Below are positions 1-5,742 of a stretch of DNA of 5,742 bases, one piece after another. The notes under the pieces were generated by a model. The model made no database searches and was not told the DNA's origin. It worked only from the letters and a program-made list of their open reading frames with translations. The stretch is from assembly GCA_017437345.1 (NCBI GenBank), contig JAFSBJ010000075.1, positions 1-5,742 of the forward strand. Direction: 5' to 3'. The stretch comes from Clostridia bacterium (lineage in GTDB: Bacteria; Bacillota_A; Clostridia; UMGS1810). The position numbers and the translations under genes were made by a program. Within the stretch, counting starts at the first letter, position 1. Each line of letters starts with the position of its first letter.

Positions 1-984
1 TACAAAGGTCATGCAGGAATTTAAACAGGCATTAACCGATGTATTGTCAAGCTTTATACCTTTTGTCTTGTCGTTTGATTTATATTCCAGCACGCCATTT
101 GAGTGAAGCTTTAATGTGCCATAGTTTTCAACAAAAACCATTGAATTGTCACTCTCGGTATATTTCCTTATTCCCGATGTGTTAAATCTGAAATAGGAGA
201 GAATGTCTGTATACAGGCTATCATCCTGGGCAATATTTTTAAAATGGTTTCTTTCGCTTAATCTTGGCAAGTATTTTTCTGTTATATTAATGAGAACATC
301 TCTTTCTATAACAACATGATCTTTTATCTTGCTGTCTGTTTCCGAATCAAAGTTAAGCTCAAAAGAATAATAGTTTATTTCAGCATTTTCATTTTTTGCA
401 TCATCAATAAACGCTTTAATTGTTTTGCTGTCATAATCAACAATTATCCTCTCCACATCTTCTGTCATACTATCCTTAACATAAAGGTGGGTGAGAGTGG
501 GGATTCTTGCGTCCTCACAAATAATAAACTCTTTGAGGTATCTGACTTTTCCGCCATAGCTATTTGAAAGCTGCGATGCAAAATAAGATGCATCATACAT
601 AACCGGATATGAAAAATAACAGGATTTAAGCTTAAGAAGATTGTTCCATTCTTCGCTATCGACCTTGCTTATTCGCTCTGATTTTAGAGCTGCTGCAAGA
701 ACAGATGTTATTTCGCTGCTTATTTCGCCATAATTCTGTGATGATTTTGTGTAGAGTACATGGCCGCTCAAATTATTAAAAATTATTTTTGCAGGTCTTA
801 AAATTTCTTCATTGGGGCTAAACTTAGTCTCATTGTCGCTACCTGCCAGACGGTTTTTAACATCAGAAAAGAAACTATAGCCCTCAGGCCATAATTCCTC
901 ATTAAACCATTTATTTGCTGTTAATATAATACTGCTGATTACAAGAATAATCAGCAGTATCGATTTAAGTCGTTCAATTTTCAT
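1..984 (-). CDS. yycH: YycH-like WalK regulatory membrane protein, C-terminus cut by window edge
   Basis: The frame is open from the ATG at 984 to the window edge (328 codons, no stop), so the C-terminus is missing. Residues about 8-23 form a hydrophobic helix after a short basic N-terminus (MKIERLK), with no cleavage site. This gives a single N-terminal anchor and a large extracytoplasmic part. Just outside the helix is LWPEGYSFF (residues 31-39), a motif I associate with clostridial YycH-type proteins. The start is supported by GAAAGGGT at 996-1003, 11 nt upstream. The gene follows the Ig-like gene by 35 nt and probably shares its promoter. In Bacillus, YycH and YycI contact the WalK membrane helices and modulate the kinase. 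That role is inferred here from position and topology, because sequence conservation in this family is low. No YycI is visible and it may lie beyond the window. A perfect inverted repeat sits in the membrane-helix codons. Confidence 0.72.
   Translation of the reverse strand, partial: MKIERLKSILLIILVISSIILTANKWFNEELWPEGYSFFSDVKNRLAGSDNETKFSPNEEILRPAKIIFNNLSGHVLYTKSSQNYGEISSEITSVLAAALKSERISKVDSEEWNNLLKLKSCYFSYPVMYDASYFASQLSNSYGGKVRYLKEFIICEDARIPTLTHLYVKDSMTEDVERIIVDYDSKTIKAFIDDAKNENAEINYYSFELNFDSETDSKIKDHVVIERDVLINITEKYLPRLSERNHFKNIAQDDSLYTDILSYFRFNTSGIRKYTESDNSMVFVENYGTLKLHSNGVLEYKSNDKTKGIKLDNTSVNACLNSCMTFV
929..960. repeat. Perfect 13-bp inverted repeat inside the yycH membrane-helix codons
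   Basis: On the plus strand, ATACTGCTGATTA (929-941) is the exact reverse complement of TAATCAGCAGTAT (948-960), with a 6-nt loop between. In the mRNA it would form a long hairpin covering codons 9-19 of the YycH-like gene, starting 24 nt after the first base of the start codon. No T-run follows on the minus strand, so it does not look like an intrinsic terminator. The repeat is read directly from the sequence; any effect on translation or mRNA stability is inference. Confidence 0.85.
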
Positions 985-1019
985 AAGCTTTAGTCACCCT
1001 TTCGGACTGACCTGACGGA

Positions 1020-1511
1020 TTAATCGAAAATATTAATAACTCCGATTCCATTTGATTTGAAATTGTCATTAACATTTTCCATATATCCCTTATTAAGAAG
1101 AGATATTTCAAGTTTAACAACTTCATATGTAACAGTAGACGAATTGGCAACAACCATTATTGAGTTGAGACCGTCTTTTAAAGTAATCTGCTGAACATAA
1201 AGTCCGCTTGAGCCAACATAAGATTCAAGCTTTCCGCCCCACGCATTTCTGAGAACTTCATAGGAGCCTGTTGTCGGATCATAAGCATAAAGAGTAACTT
1301 TAGTACCCTTAACTGCAACAGCAGATATAACGCAGTTTCTGTTTGTAGTTGTAGATATGATAGTTTCTGGATTTCTTATGTCAATAAGGTAGTCAACAGT
1401 TCCGGAATAATATGCGGGAAGACTTGTGGCAGATGCTGCACTTGATATAAGAGGCATAGATGCGAGAATGATTATGAGAACACAGGCTGTAAGTATCTTA
1501 AGCTTTGCCAT
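1020..1511 (-). CDS. Small exported protein, probable single Ig-like beta-sandwich domain; family not recognised
   Basis: This 163-residue protein has a clear signal peptide: a basic N-terminus (MAKLK), a hydrophobic core at about 7-22, and an Ala-rich end with AxA-type sites near residues 25-28. The mature part of about 135 residues is rich in alternating hydrophobic and polar residues. It carries a pattern typical of bacterial Ig-like or cadherin-like folds: G69-T-K-V-T-L-Y near the start, then G103-L-Y-V-x-x-I-T-L-K-D-G-L-N-S-I-M-V-V-A. I see no transmembrane anchor, LPXTG motif or catalytic motif, and only one Cys (60) in the mature part. The ATG at 1511 has TAAGGAG (1521-1527) nine nt upstream. 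It has its own promoter overlapped by a WalR-type box and is followed by the YycH-like gene. It may therefore be an envelope protein acting with or controlled by WalRK. The fold assignment is inferred and the function is unknown. Confidence 0.8.
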   Translation of the reverse strand: MAKLKILTACVLIIILASMPLISSAASATSLPAYYSGTVDYLIDIRNPETIISTTTNRNCVISAVAVKGTKVTLYAYDPTTGSYEVLRNAWGGKLESYVGSSGLYVQQITLKDGLNSIMVVANSSTVTYEVVKLEISLLNKGYMENVNDNFKSNGIGVINIFD

Positions 1512-1538
1512 TTTTACCCACTCCTTACATTTTATTTG

Positions 1539-1566
1539 ATTATATTATACTATACATATATTACAA
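1539..1566 (-). promoter_or_regulatory. Candidate sigma-A promoter for the Ig-like gene and yycH
   Basis: On the minus strand, a weak -35 TTGTAA (1561-1566), a 16-nt spacer and a perfect -10 TATAAT (1539-1544) precede the Ig-like gene. The -10 end is 27 nt upstream of its ATG, leaving room for the TAAGGAG ribosome site. A second overlapping TATAAT (1544-1549) lacks a well-spaced -35. A weak -35 overlapped by a response-regulator box fits a promoter that needs an activator, though repression is equally possible from position alone. Confidence 0.6.
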
Positions 1567-1576
1567 CCACATTACA
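1560..1576 (-). promoter_or_regulatory. WalR (YycF) binding box, perfect direct repeat
   Basis: The minus strand reads TGTAATGTGGTTGTAAT: two identical TGTAAT half-sites separated by 5 nt. This matches the published WalR consensus TGTWAH-N5-TGTWAH at every defined position, with the 11-nt period usual for an OmpR/PhoB-family dimer. The downstream half-site overlaps the -35 hexamer of the promoter. The box lies directly behind walK and in front of the Ig-like and YycH-like genes, so WalR probably regulates them. Binding itself is inferred. Confidence 0.75.
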
Positions 1577-1582
1577 GACAAT

Positions 1583-1596
1583 TTAAAATATTTTAA
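1583..1596. repeat. 14-bp AT-only palindrome upstream of the WalR box
   Basis: TTAAAATATTTTAA is a perfect palindrome in the walK-to-Ig-like intergenic region, 6 nt upstream of the WalR box. Its all-AT composition and distance from the -35 would suit an UP-element-like contact for RNA polymerase alpha subunits. It is too AT-rich for a convincing terminator. In such AT-rich DNA it may be chance. Confidence 0.4.
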
Positions 1597-1601
1597 CAAT
1601 A

Positions 1602-3389
1602 CTATTTTTTGATATTATCGTCTTTTTTTGCAGGTAATTTAATCATTACCTCAGTTCCTTCGTTTTGCTTGCTCTTAATAGATATTGTTCCCCTATGTGA
1701 TTCCACAATTTCCTTTGCGATAGCAAGCCCGAGACCGGTGCCGCCCATTTCTCTTGAACGGGCTTTGTCAACTCTGTAAAATCTTTCAAAGATGTGTTCC
1801 AGATCCTTTTCGGGAATACCAATGCCTGTGTCCTTTATTTTGATTGTTATAAAGTCAAACATGTGCATTGTGGTAACTGTTATATTTCCGCCCTGTGGTG
1901 TGTATTTAATAGCATTTGTAATGATATTTGTGATAACCTGCTCAATTCTGTCGCTGTTACCCATAAAATGCGGAAGAGCATTAACTGGCTCATATTCAAG
2001 ACTTTGTTTCTTTTCTCTTGCATAGTGCTGAAGCTTTTCAACAATATTTCCCGTAAGAAATGCAATGTCTATTTTTTCAAAGCTTGCTTCTATTGCGCTG
2101 TGTCCCAGACTTGATAAAAGAAGAAGGTCTTTAACAAGCCTTGTCATTCTGTCTGTTTCACCTTCAATAACTCTTAAAAAAGACGAATACATTCCCTTAT
2201 CAAAGTTTTCATCATCCACTAAATCCGAAAGAGTTTCGGTATAGCTTTTAACAGTTGTTAGCGGAGTTCTTAATTCGTGAGAAACATTAGCCACAAATTC
2301 TTTTCTTGATTTTTCAAGCTTTTCTCTTTCCGTAATATCTCTTAATACAACAACCACACCGCCCGACCTGTCGTCGGTTTTAAACGGAGCAAAATAAGCA
2401 CTTATTTCTCTTCCTTCATAGTTTATAACCCGTTCGGTTCCATTGAAATGCTTTAAGTATAATATCTGTCCAAGATTTATCTCATAATCCGAAAAAATTT
2501 CATCAAAGCTTTTTTCTTCAATGTTTTTTCTGCGCAGTAGTTTTTTTGCGGCAGGATTAATATGGATAATACTTCCCTTGGTGTCAAATGCCATAACTCC
2601 GTCGGTCATATATCTTACAATCGTCTCAACCTTTTCTTTTTCACTCTGAATAGCACCAAGGGTTGATTTAAGCTCCGATGCCATATAGTTGAAGGTTTCC
2701 GTAAGCTGACCGATTTCGTCGGGGGATTTAACCTCCATGCTGTAGTCAAAATCACCTGATGCCATTTTTTGTGATCTTTGGGTAAGAGATTTAATGGGGG
2801 ATATTATTGTCACAGATAAAAGAACAGCAAACACAAGTGATATACCGATTCCAAGAAGCAATGCCTGGAAAATTATAAGGAAAATGCTTCTGAGAATACT
2901 GTTGGTATCTTCTTTTAAATCCTTAATGTAAACAATATATTTAACATCGTTTTTAATTTTAAGAGGCACAGCGTAGTCCATAAAGCTTTGTTCAGAAGAA
3001 ACTTCGCTGCCAAGCCTTCCGCTCATAGCGGCAAATATGTTCGGTGATAAATCAAGCGAAGCGCTCATTTCGGGATTTGAAGTAAAATCTCCAACAGGTT
3101 TTCCTGTTTTGCCATCGAGCAGAAAATAGTTTCTGAAGCTGTCAATTCCAAGCTGACCCGAATATGCCGACACACTGTCAATAATTTTTTTTGCGTCGTC
3201 TTCCATTCCGAGAATAGAACAAAGGGAATCAACATAATCCTGGCTGAAAACCTTGCCATTTATGTTTTTAAATTCATCATGGTAATATCTGTCTGTGGTA
3301 TCAGTCATAAATGTTCCAATCAAAATTATAACCGAAATAGTCAGCAGCACAAACATTGCACCAATCTTTAAACTAAGACTTTTAAACAT
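1602..3389 (-). CDS. walK: WalK/YycG-type sensor histidine kinase
   Basis: A membrane kinase of 595 residues, close to the usual size of WalK (about 610). Domain order: TM1 about 8-28; extracytoplasmic sensor domain about 29-167; TM2 about 168-196; HAMP about 197-245; PAS about 252-355; HisKA with H-box SHELRTP, phosphoacceptor His371; HATPase with N-box (N488, N492), DTGIGIP (520-526), FERFYR (534-539) and GGTGLGLAI (549-557). All catalytic motifs are intact. Two TM helices flanking an extracellular sensor, then HAMP and PAS, is the WalK architecture. A PhoR-type kinase is the main alternative, but the partner regulator is strongly WalR-like. The start follows the walR stop by 3 nt, with GGAG (3398-3401) inside the end of walR, so the two are translationally close. 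At the positions of the S. aureus PAS zinc ligands H271, D274, H364 and E368, this protein has Y260, D263, R350 and E354, so both His are lost. Confidence 0.9.
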   Translation of the reverse strand: MFKSLSLKIGAMFVLLTISVIILIGTFMTDTTDRYYHDEFKNINGKVFSQDYVDSLCSILGMEDDAKKIIDSVSAYSGQLGIDSFRNYFLLDGKTGKPVGDFTSNPEMSASLDLSPNIFAAMSGRLGSEVSSEQSFMDYAVPLKIKNDVKYIVYIKDLKEDTNSILRSIFLIIFQALLLGIGISLVFAVLLSVTIISPIKSLTQRSQKMASGDFDYSMEVKSPDEIGQLTETFNYMASELKSTLGAIQSEKEKVETIVRYMTDGVMAFDTKGSIIHINPAAKKLLRRKNIEEKSFDEIFSDYEINLGQILYLKHFNGTERVINYEGREISAYFAPFKTDDRSGGVVVVLRDITEREKLEKSRKEFVANVSHELRTPLTTVKSYTETLSDLVDDENFDKGMYSSFLRVIEGETDRMTRLVKDLLLLSSLGHSAIEASFEKIDIAFLTGNIVEKLQHYAREKKQSLEYEPVNALPHFMGNSDRIEQVITNIITNAIKYTPQGGNITVTTMHMFDFITIKIKDTGIGIPEKDLEHIFERFYRVDKARSREMGGTGLGLAIAKEIVESHRGTISIKSKQNEGTEVMIKLPAKKDDNIKK

Positions 3390-3392
3390 ACT

Positions 3393-4085
3393 TTATGCTC
3401 CGAAATAATATCCCACACCGCGCTTTGTGATAATATATGTCGGCAAACTCGGATTGTCTTCAATTTTTTCGCGCAGTCTTCTTATAGTAACATCAACTGT
3501 TCTAACATCACCGTAAAATTCATAATCCCAAACCTTGTTGAGAAGCTGCTCTCTTGAAAAAATCTTGCCCTGTCTTGTTGCCAGAAATTTCAAAAGCTCA
3601 AATTCACGGAAGGTAAGTGAAATAACAGCATCTTTTTTTCTTACCTCATATTTTTCTGTGTCTATGGTAAGATCACCAAATGTCATAATGTCGTTTCCGG
3701 CATCTGCATTCATGGCTGTCTGTGTTCTTCTTAAGTTGGCTTTAACTCTTGCCATAAGCTCTCTTAAGCTAAATGGCTTTGTCATATAGTCATCGGCACC
3801 AAGCTCAAGCCCCAAAACCTTATCCACCTCTTCTTCTCTTGCGGTAAGCATAATAATCGGCACATTCGATTTTTCTCTTATCTTCTTGCAAACTGTAAAA
3901 CCATCAGTTTTAGGTAGCATAACATCAAGAAGTATCAGGTCGGGCTCATCTGAAAATGCCTTTTCAACAGCAGCCTCACCATCATATGCACAAATTACTT
4001 TGTATCCGTTTTTTTCAAGATTAATTTTCAAAATGTCAACAATAGGTTTTTCATCATCAACAACAAGAATTCTGTTTTCCATCAT
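3393..4085 (-). CDS. walR: WalR/YycF-type OmpR-family response regulator
   Basis: A receiver domain is joined to a winged-helix DNA-binding domain (230 residues from the first ATG, 229 from the second). Numbered from the second ATG (4082), the acidic pocket is D9/D10, the phosphoacceptor D53 (LLDVMLP), the switch T80 and K102. GADDYMTKPFS keeps T101, the residue phosphorylated by the PknB-type kinase in S. aureus WalR. The C-terminal domain has LTFREFELL, a GDVRTVDVTIRRLREKIEDNPS recognition region (split here as GDVRTVDVTI and RRLREKIEDNPS) and ITKRGVGYY, nearly identical to Bacillus WalR as I recall it. It should bind TGTWAH direct repeats as a dimer, and such a box lies at 1560-1576. The start is ambiguous between tandem ATGs at 4085 and 4082. 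The second aligns best with Bacillus WalR. A GTG at 4106 in frame is rejected because it overlaps the ribosome site. Confidence 0.92.
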   Translation of the reverse strand: MMENRILVVDDEKPIVDILKINLEKNGYKVICAYDGEAAVEKAFSDEPDLILLDVMLPKTDGFTVCKKIREKSNVPIIMLTAREEEVDKVLGLELGADDYMTKPFSLRELMARVKANLRRTQTAMNADAGNDIMTFGDLTIDTEKYEVRKKDAVISLTFREFELLKFLATRQGKIFSREQLLNKVWDYEFYGDVRTVDVTIRRLREKIEDNPSLPTYIITKRGVGYYFGA

Positions 4086-4113
4086 AACCGGGATAAACCC
4101 GTACACCTCCTTT
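4086..4113 (-). promoter_or_regulatory. walR ribosome binding site with a hairpin between SD and start codon
   Basis: A near-perfect Shine-Dalgarno AAAGGAGG (4106-4113) lies 20 nt from the first walR ATG, far beyond the usual 5-10 nt. Between them the mRNA reads CGGG-TTTAT-CCCG (4089-4101), a 4-bp GC stem with a 5-nt loop. Folding it would remove 13 nt and leave an effective spacing of 7 nt to the first ATG and 10 nt to the second. No other SD lies nearer the ATGs. The sequence is seen directly; the bridging role is inference. Confidence 0.5.
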
Positions 4114-4121
4114 AAAAACTA

Positions 4122-4556
4122 TCAGTGTTCGTTTTTATCGTAACCGCATTTGCTGCAAATTGTGTTAACTGCAAGCTCAACATTGTCACATTCAGGACAA
4201 TTCCATGTAAGGTCTTCTTCGCTTGTTATTATAGGATTTGAAGCATCAGAATAAACAGGTGCAGTTTCTGCTTTTAAGTTTTCAATTGCAACACTTGTCT
4301 TATCAAGACCGAGCATAATATTAATTTTTTCGCTTAAAGCATCTATGCTGTCATAAATTCTTTTCTGTTCTTTTCTTGTTTCAAGGATTTTGTCTATTAT
4401 AGCAGCCATTGCCATAAATAAAAGTGCTATTAAAAGTCCGGCAAAGCCTAGCTTTAATTTTAAAAGGAAATTGTCTTTTATAATGCATAAAACCGCAGTA
4501 ACCACAATAACTGCAGTTGATGCAATCTTGCAAAGTAAAGATGTTCTGCTGTTCAT
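4122..4556 (-). CDS. Small membrane protein with C-terminal zinc ribbon; family not recognised
   Basis: From the ATG at 4556 the protein has 144 residues. Two hydrophobic segments (about 8-27 and 35-55) form a probable membrane hairpin with a short connection (KDNFLLKLK). A charged, heptad-like helical stretch follows (about 57-96), which may be a coiled coil, then a loose linker. At the end is a zinc ribbon: C120-P-E-C123, ten residues, then C134-S-K-C137-G, preceded by W118. Two helices with both ends inside would put the ribbon in the cytoplasm. It is the first gene after the promoter at 4582-4611 and sits 15 nt plus a ribosome site ahead of walR, so it is very likely cotranscribed with walRK. 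It is not part of the classical walRKHI set. A role as an adaptor or redox/zinc-responsive partner of WalRK is possible but not shown; general membrane scaffolding is equally open. Confidence 0.82.
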   Translation of the reverse strand: MNSRTSLLCKIASTAVIVVTAVLCIIKDNFLLKLKLGFAGLLIALLFMAMAAIIDKILETRKEQKRIYDSIDALSEKINIMLGLDKTSVAIENLKAETAPVYSDASNPIITSEEDLTWNCPECDNVELAVNTICSKCGYDKNEH

Positions 4557-4563
4557 ATAATAA

Positions 4564-4568
4564 CCTCC
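4564..4568 (-). promoter_or_regulatory. Ribosome binding site that fixes the zinc-ribbon gene start
   Basis: GGAGG (within ACGGAGG) lies 7 nt upstream of the ATG at 4556. The in-frame ATG nine codons further upstream (4583) has no SD, and that ATG overlaps the -10 hexamer of the promoter, so it would lie at or before the transcription start. The 144-residue form is therefore preferred. Confidence 0.8.
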
Positions 4569-4581
4569 GTAAATTTTTTTC

Positions 4582-4611
4582 ATAATACCATAGTTTTAAT
4601 CTTTGTGTCAA
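4582..4611 (-). promoter_or_regulatory. Sigma-A promoter of the zinc-ribbon-walR-walK operon
   Basis: On the minus strand a perfect -35 TTGACA (4606-4611), an 18-nt spacer and TATTAT (4582-4587) give a strong housekeeping promoter. The -35 begins one base after the argH stop codon (4613-4615). The predicted transcript start near 4575 leaves a short leader of about 20 nt with the GGAGG site. No WalR-type TGTWAH repeat is visible here, so this promoter does not look autoregulated. Confidence 0.75.
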
Positions 4612-4612
4612 A

Positions 4613-5742
4613 TCATAATGAAGACAGAAATTCTTCGCCTTTTTCAATAGAGAAGAGCACAGCCTGCTTTGCAGGTCCGCCTGTTATATTTCTTCCGTCA
4701 ACGCAGGTTTTTAAATCAATTGCTTCATATATGTCATCTTCAATAATAGGTGAACAATTTTTAAATTCTTCCATTGTAAATTCGCTAAGAGCTTTGCCTT
4801 TTTCAATAGCGTAAATAACCATTTTGCCAATAACCTCATGGGCTTCTCTGAATGGCATACCTTTTTTAACAAGATAGTCTGCAGCATCTGTGGCGTTTGT
4901 AAATCCGCCGCCTGCTCCCTTAAACATATTGTCCTTGTTGACCTTCATTGTTGAAATCATTTTTTCAAACACAGGAATACAAAGCTCCACAGTGTCTATA
5001 GCATCAAATATACATTCCTTATCTTCCTGCATATCTTTGTTGTATGCCAGAGGGATTCCTTTCATAGTTGTGAGAATACTCATTAAATCGCCATATACTC
5101 TTCCGGTTTTTCCTCTTATAAGCTCTGCAACATCCGGGTTTTTCTTCTGTGGCATAATAGAGCTTCCCGTTGAGCAGCTGTCATCCATTTCCACAAACTG
5201 AAATTCGTTTGTGTTCCATAAAATAAGCTCCTCGCTGTAGCGGCTTAAATGCATAATGATAATTGAAAGCGCTGATGCCAGCTCAATAACAAAATCTCTG
5301 TCCGACACGCCATCAAGCGAATTAAGTGTGACGCTGTCAAAACCAAGCTTTTCTGCCACAAATTCTCTGTCAAGAGGATATGTTGTTCCCGCAAGTGCTC
5401 CGGAACCCAGCGGCATAACATTGCATCTTTTATAGCAGTCATCCAGTCGGGTAATATCGCGCTTAAACATCTCAAAATAAGCCATAGTGTGATGAGCAAG
5501 TGTTATAGGCTGTGCTTTCTGAAGATGTGTGTATCCGGGCATAATTGTGTCAATATGCTCCTTTGCAAGTGAAATTAGGGTATTTTCAAGGGATATGAGC
5601 ATATTTTTAATGTTTACTATTTCATCCTTTAAATACATTCTTATATCAAGGGCAACCTGGTCATTACGGCTTCTGCCTGTGTGAAGGCGTTTTCCTGCAT
5701 CGCCGATTCTTTTAATGAGCATTGTTTCAATGTTCATATGTA
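4613..5742 (-). CDS. argH: Argininosuccinate lyase, N-terminus cut by window edge
   Basis: This enzyme splits argininosuccinate into arginine and fumarate, the last step of arginine biosynthesis, in the cytoplasm as a homotetramer. The frame enters from the right edge (H, then [10 protein letters not shown]...), so the Met at 5737 is internal and belongs to the usual HMNIE motif. About 375 residues of a usual 460 are present. Numbered from that Met, the family motifs are TGRSRNDQ (20-27), [10 protein letters not shown] with His71 (68-77), and the fumarase/lyase signature [12 protein letters not shown] (191-202), which holds the catalytic serine. [10 protein letters not shown] (281-290) lies in the C-terminal part. 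Nothing is missing or disrupted in the visible part. The TGA stop (4613-4615) directly abuts the next promoter, with no terminator hairpin between, so read-through into the walRK operon is possible. Confidence 0.97.
   Translation of the reverse strand, partial: HMNIETMLIKRIGDAGKRLHTGRSRNDQVALDIRMYLKDEIVNIKNMLISLENTLISLAKEHIDTIMPGYTHLQKAQPITLAHHTMAYFEMFKRDITRLDDCYKRCNVMPLGSGALAGTTYPLDREFVAEKLGFDSVTLNSLDGVSDRDFVIELASALSIIIMHLSRYSEELILWNTNEFQFVEMDDSCSTGSSIMPQKKNPDVAELIRGKTGRVYGDLMSILTTMKGIPLAYNKDMQEDKECIFDAIDTVELCIPVFEKMISTMKVNKDNMFKGAGGGFTNATDAADYLVKKGMPFREAHEVIGKMVIYAIEKGKALSEFTMEEFKNCSPIIEDDIYEAIDLKTCVDGRNITGGPAKQAVLFSIEKGEEFLSSL

Noticed and set aside
316..567. Plus-strand open frame inside the yycH region
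   Set aside because: It lies fully opposite the YycH-like coding frame, has no ribosome site and its translation shows no recognisable domain.
1128..1133. Isolated TGTAAC-like half-sites elsewhere, considered as further WalR boxes
   Set aside because: No second half-site at 5-nt spacing, and they lie inside coding sequence.
1482..1493. Lipobox-like LTAC at residues 7-10 of the Ig-like protein
   Set aside because: The Cys comes before the hydrophobic core rather than after it, so it cannot be a lipoprotein cleavage site; an ordinary AxA signal peptidase site near residue 28 fits better.
1583..1596. AT palindrome after walK as an intrinsic terminator
   Set aside because: It has no GC pairs and no following T-run on the minus strand, so a stable terminator hairpin is unlikely.
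4104..4106. GTG at 4106 as the walR start, giving a 237-residue protein
   Set aside because: The GTG overlaps the end of the AAAGGAGG ribosome site, leaving no spacing, and the extra residues (YGFIPV) have no counterpart in WalR, which starts a few residues before ILVVDDEKP.
4581..4583. Upstream ATG at 4583 for the zinc-ribbon gene
   Set aside because: It overlaps the -10 hexamer and has no Shine-Dalgarno, whereas the ATG at 4556 has GGAGG at 7 nt.
4381..4647. Minus-strand 88-codon open frame overlapping the zinc-ribbon gene and the argH end
   Set aside because: It is an out-of-frame shadow that crosses the promoter and lacks a ribosome site; the zinc-ribbon frame has the motif and the SD.
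5245..5499. Minus-strand 84-codon open frame inside argH
   Set aside because: It is a frame shadow of argH, whose own frame carries all family motifs.

Overview
The window is an AT-rich stretch (GC well below half by eye) from a Gram-positive Firmicute, most likely a member of the Clostridia. The evidence is strong GGAGG-type ribosome binding sites, short intergenic gaps, sigma-A-like promoters, and a WalRK (YycFG) two-component locus with a YycH-type protein. All recognisable genes lie on the minus strand, so transcription runs from high to low coordinates. No tRNA, rRNA, CRISPR array, transposase or phage gene was seen, and no intergenic stretch exceeds 300 bases.

In transcription order: (1) the 3' three-quarters of argH (argininosuccinate lyase), cut by the window edge; (2) a sharp promoter immediately after the argH stop; (3) a small membrane protein with a C-terminal zinc ribbon, not recognised as a named family; (4) walR, the response regulator; (5) walK, the sensor kinase, 3 nt behind walR; (6) a second promoter overlapped by a perfect WalR-type direct repeat (TGTAAT-N5-TGTAAT); (7) a small exported protein that looks like a single Ig-like beta-sandwich; (8) a YycH-like membrane-anchored protein, cut by the left edge.

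WalK should sense a cell-envelope signal through its extracytoplasmic domain and phosphorylate WalR at Asp53. In Bacillus and Staphylococcus this system controls peptidoglycan hydrolases, and YycH (with YycI) modulates WalK through membrane contacts. Here the WalR box in front of the Ig-like gene suggests WalR controls transcription of the exported protein and yycH, which would close a feedback loop. The zinc-ribbon membrane protein and the Ig-like exported protein are not part of the classical walRKHI operon. They are the candidate new components.

Other unusual points: both histidines of the S. aureus WalK PAS zinc site are replaced; the walR Shine-Dalgarno sequence sits 20 nt from the ATG with a small GC hairpin between them; and a perfect 13-bp inverted repeat lies in the codons of the YycH membrane helix. 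Functional statements rest on motif reading and family knowledge; no database search or folding calculation was done.
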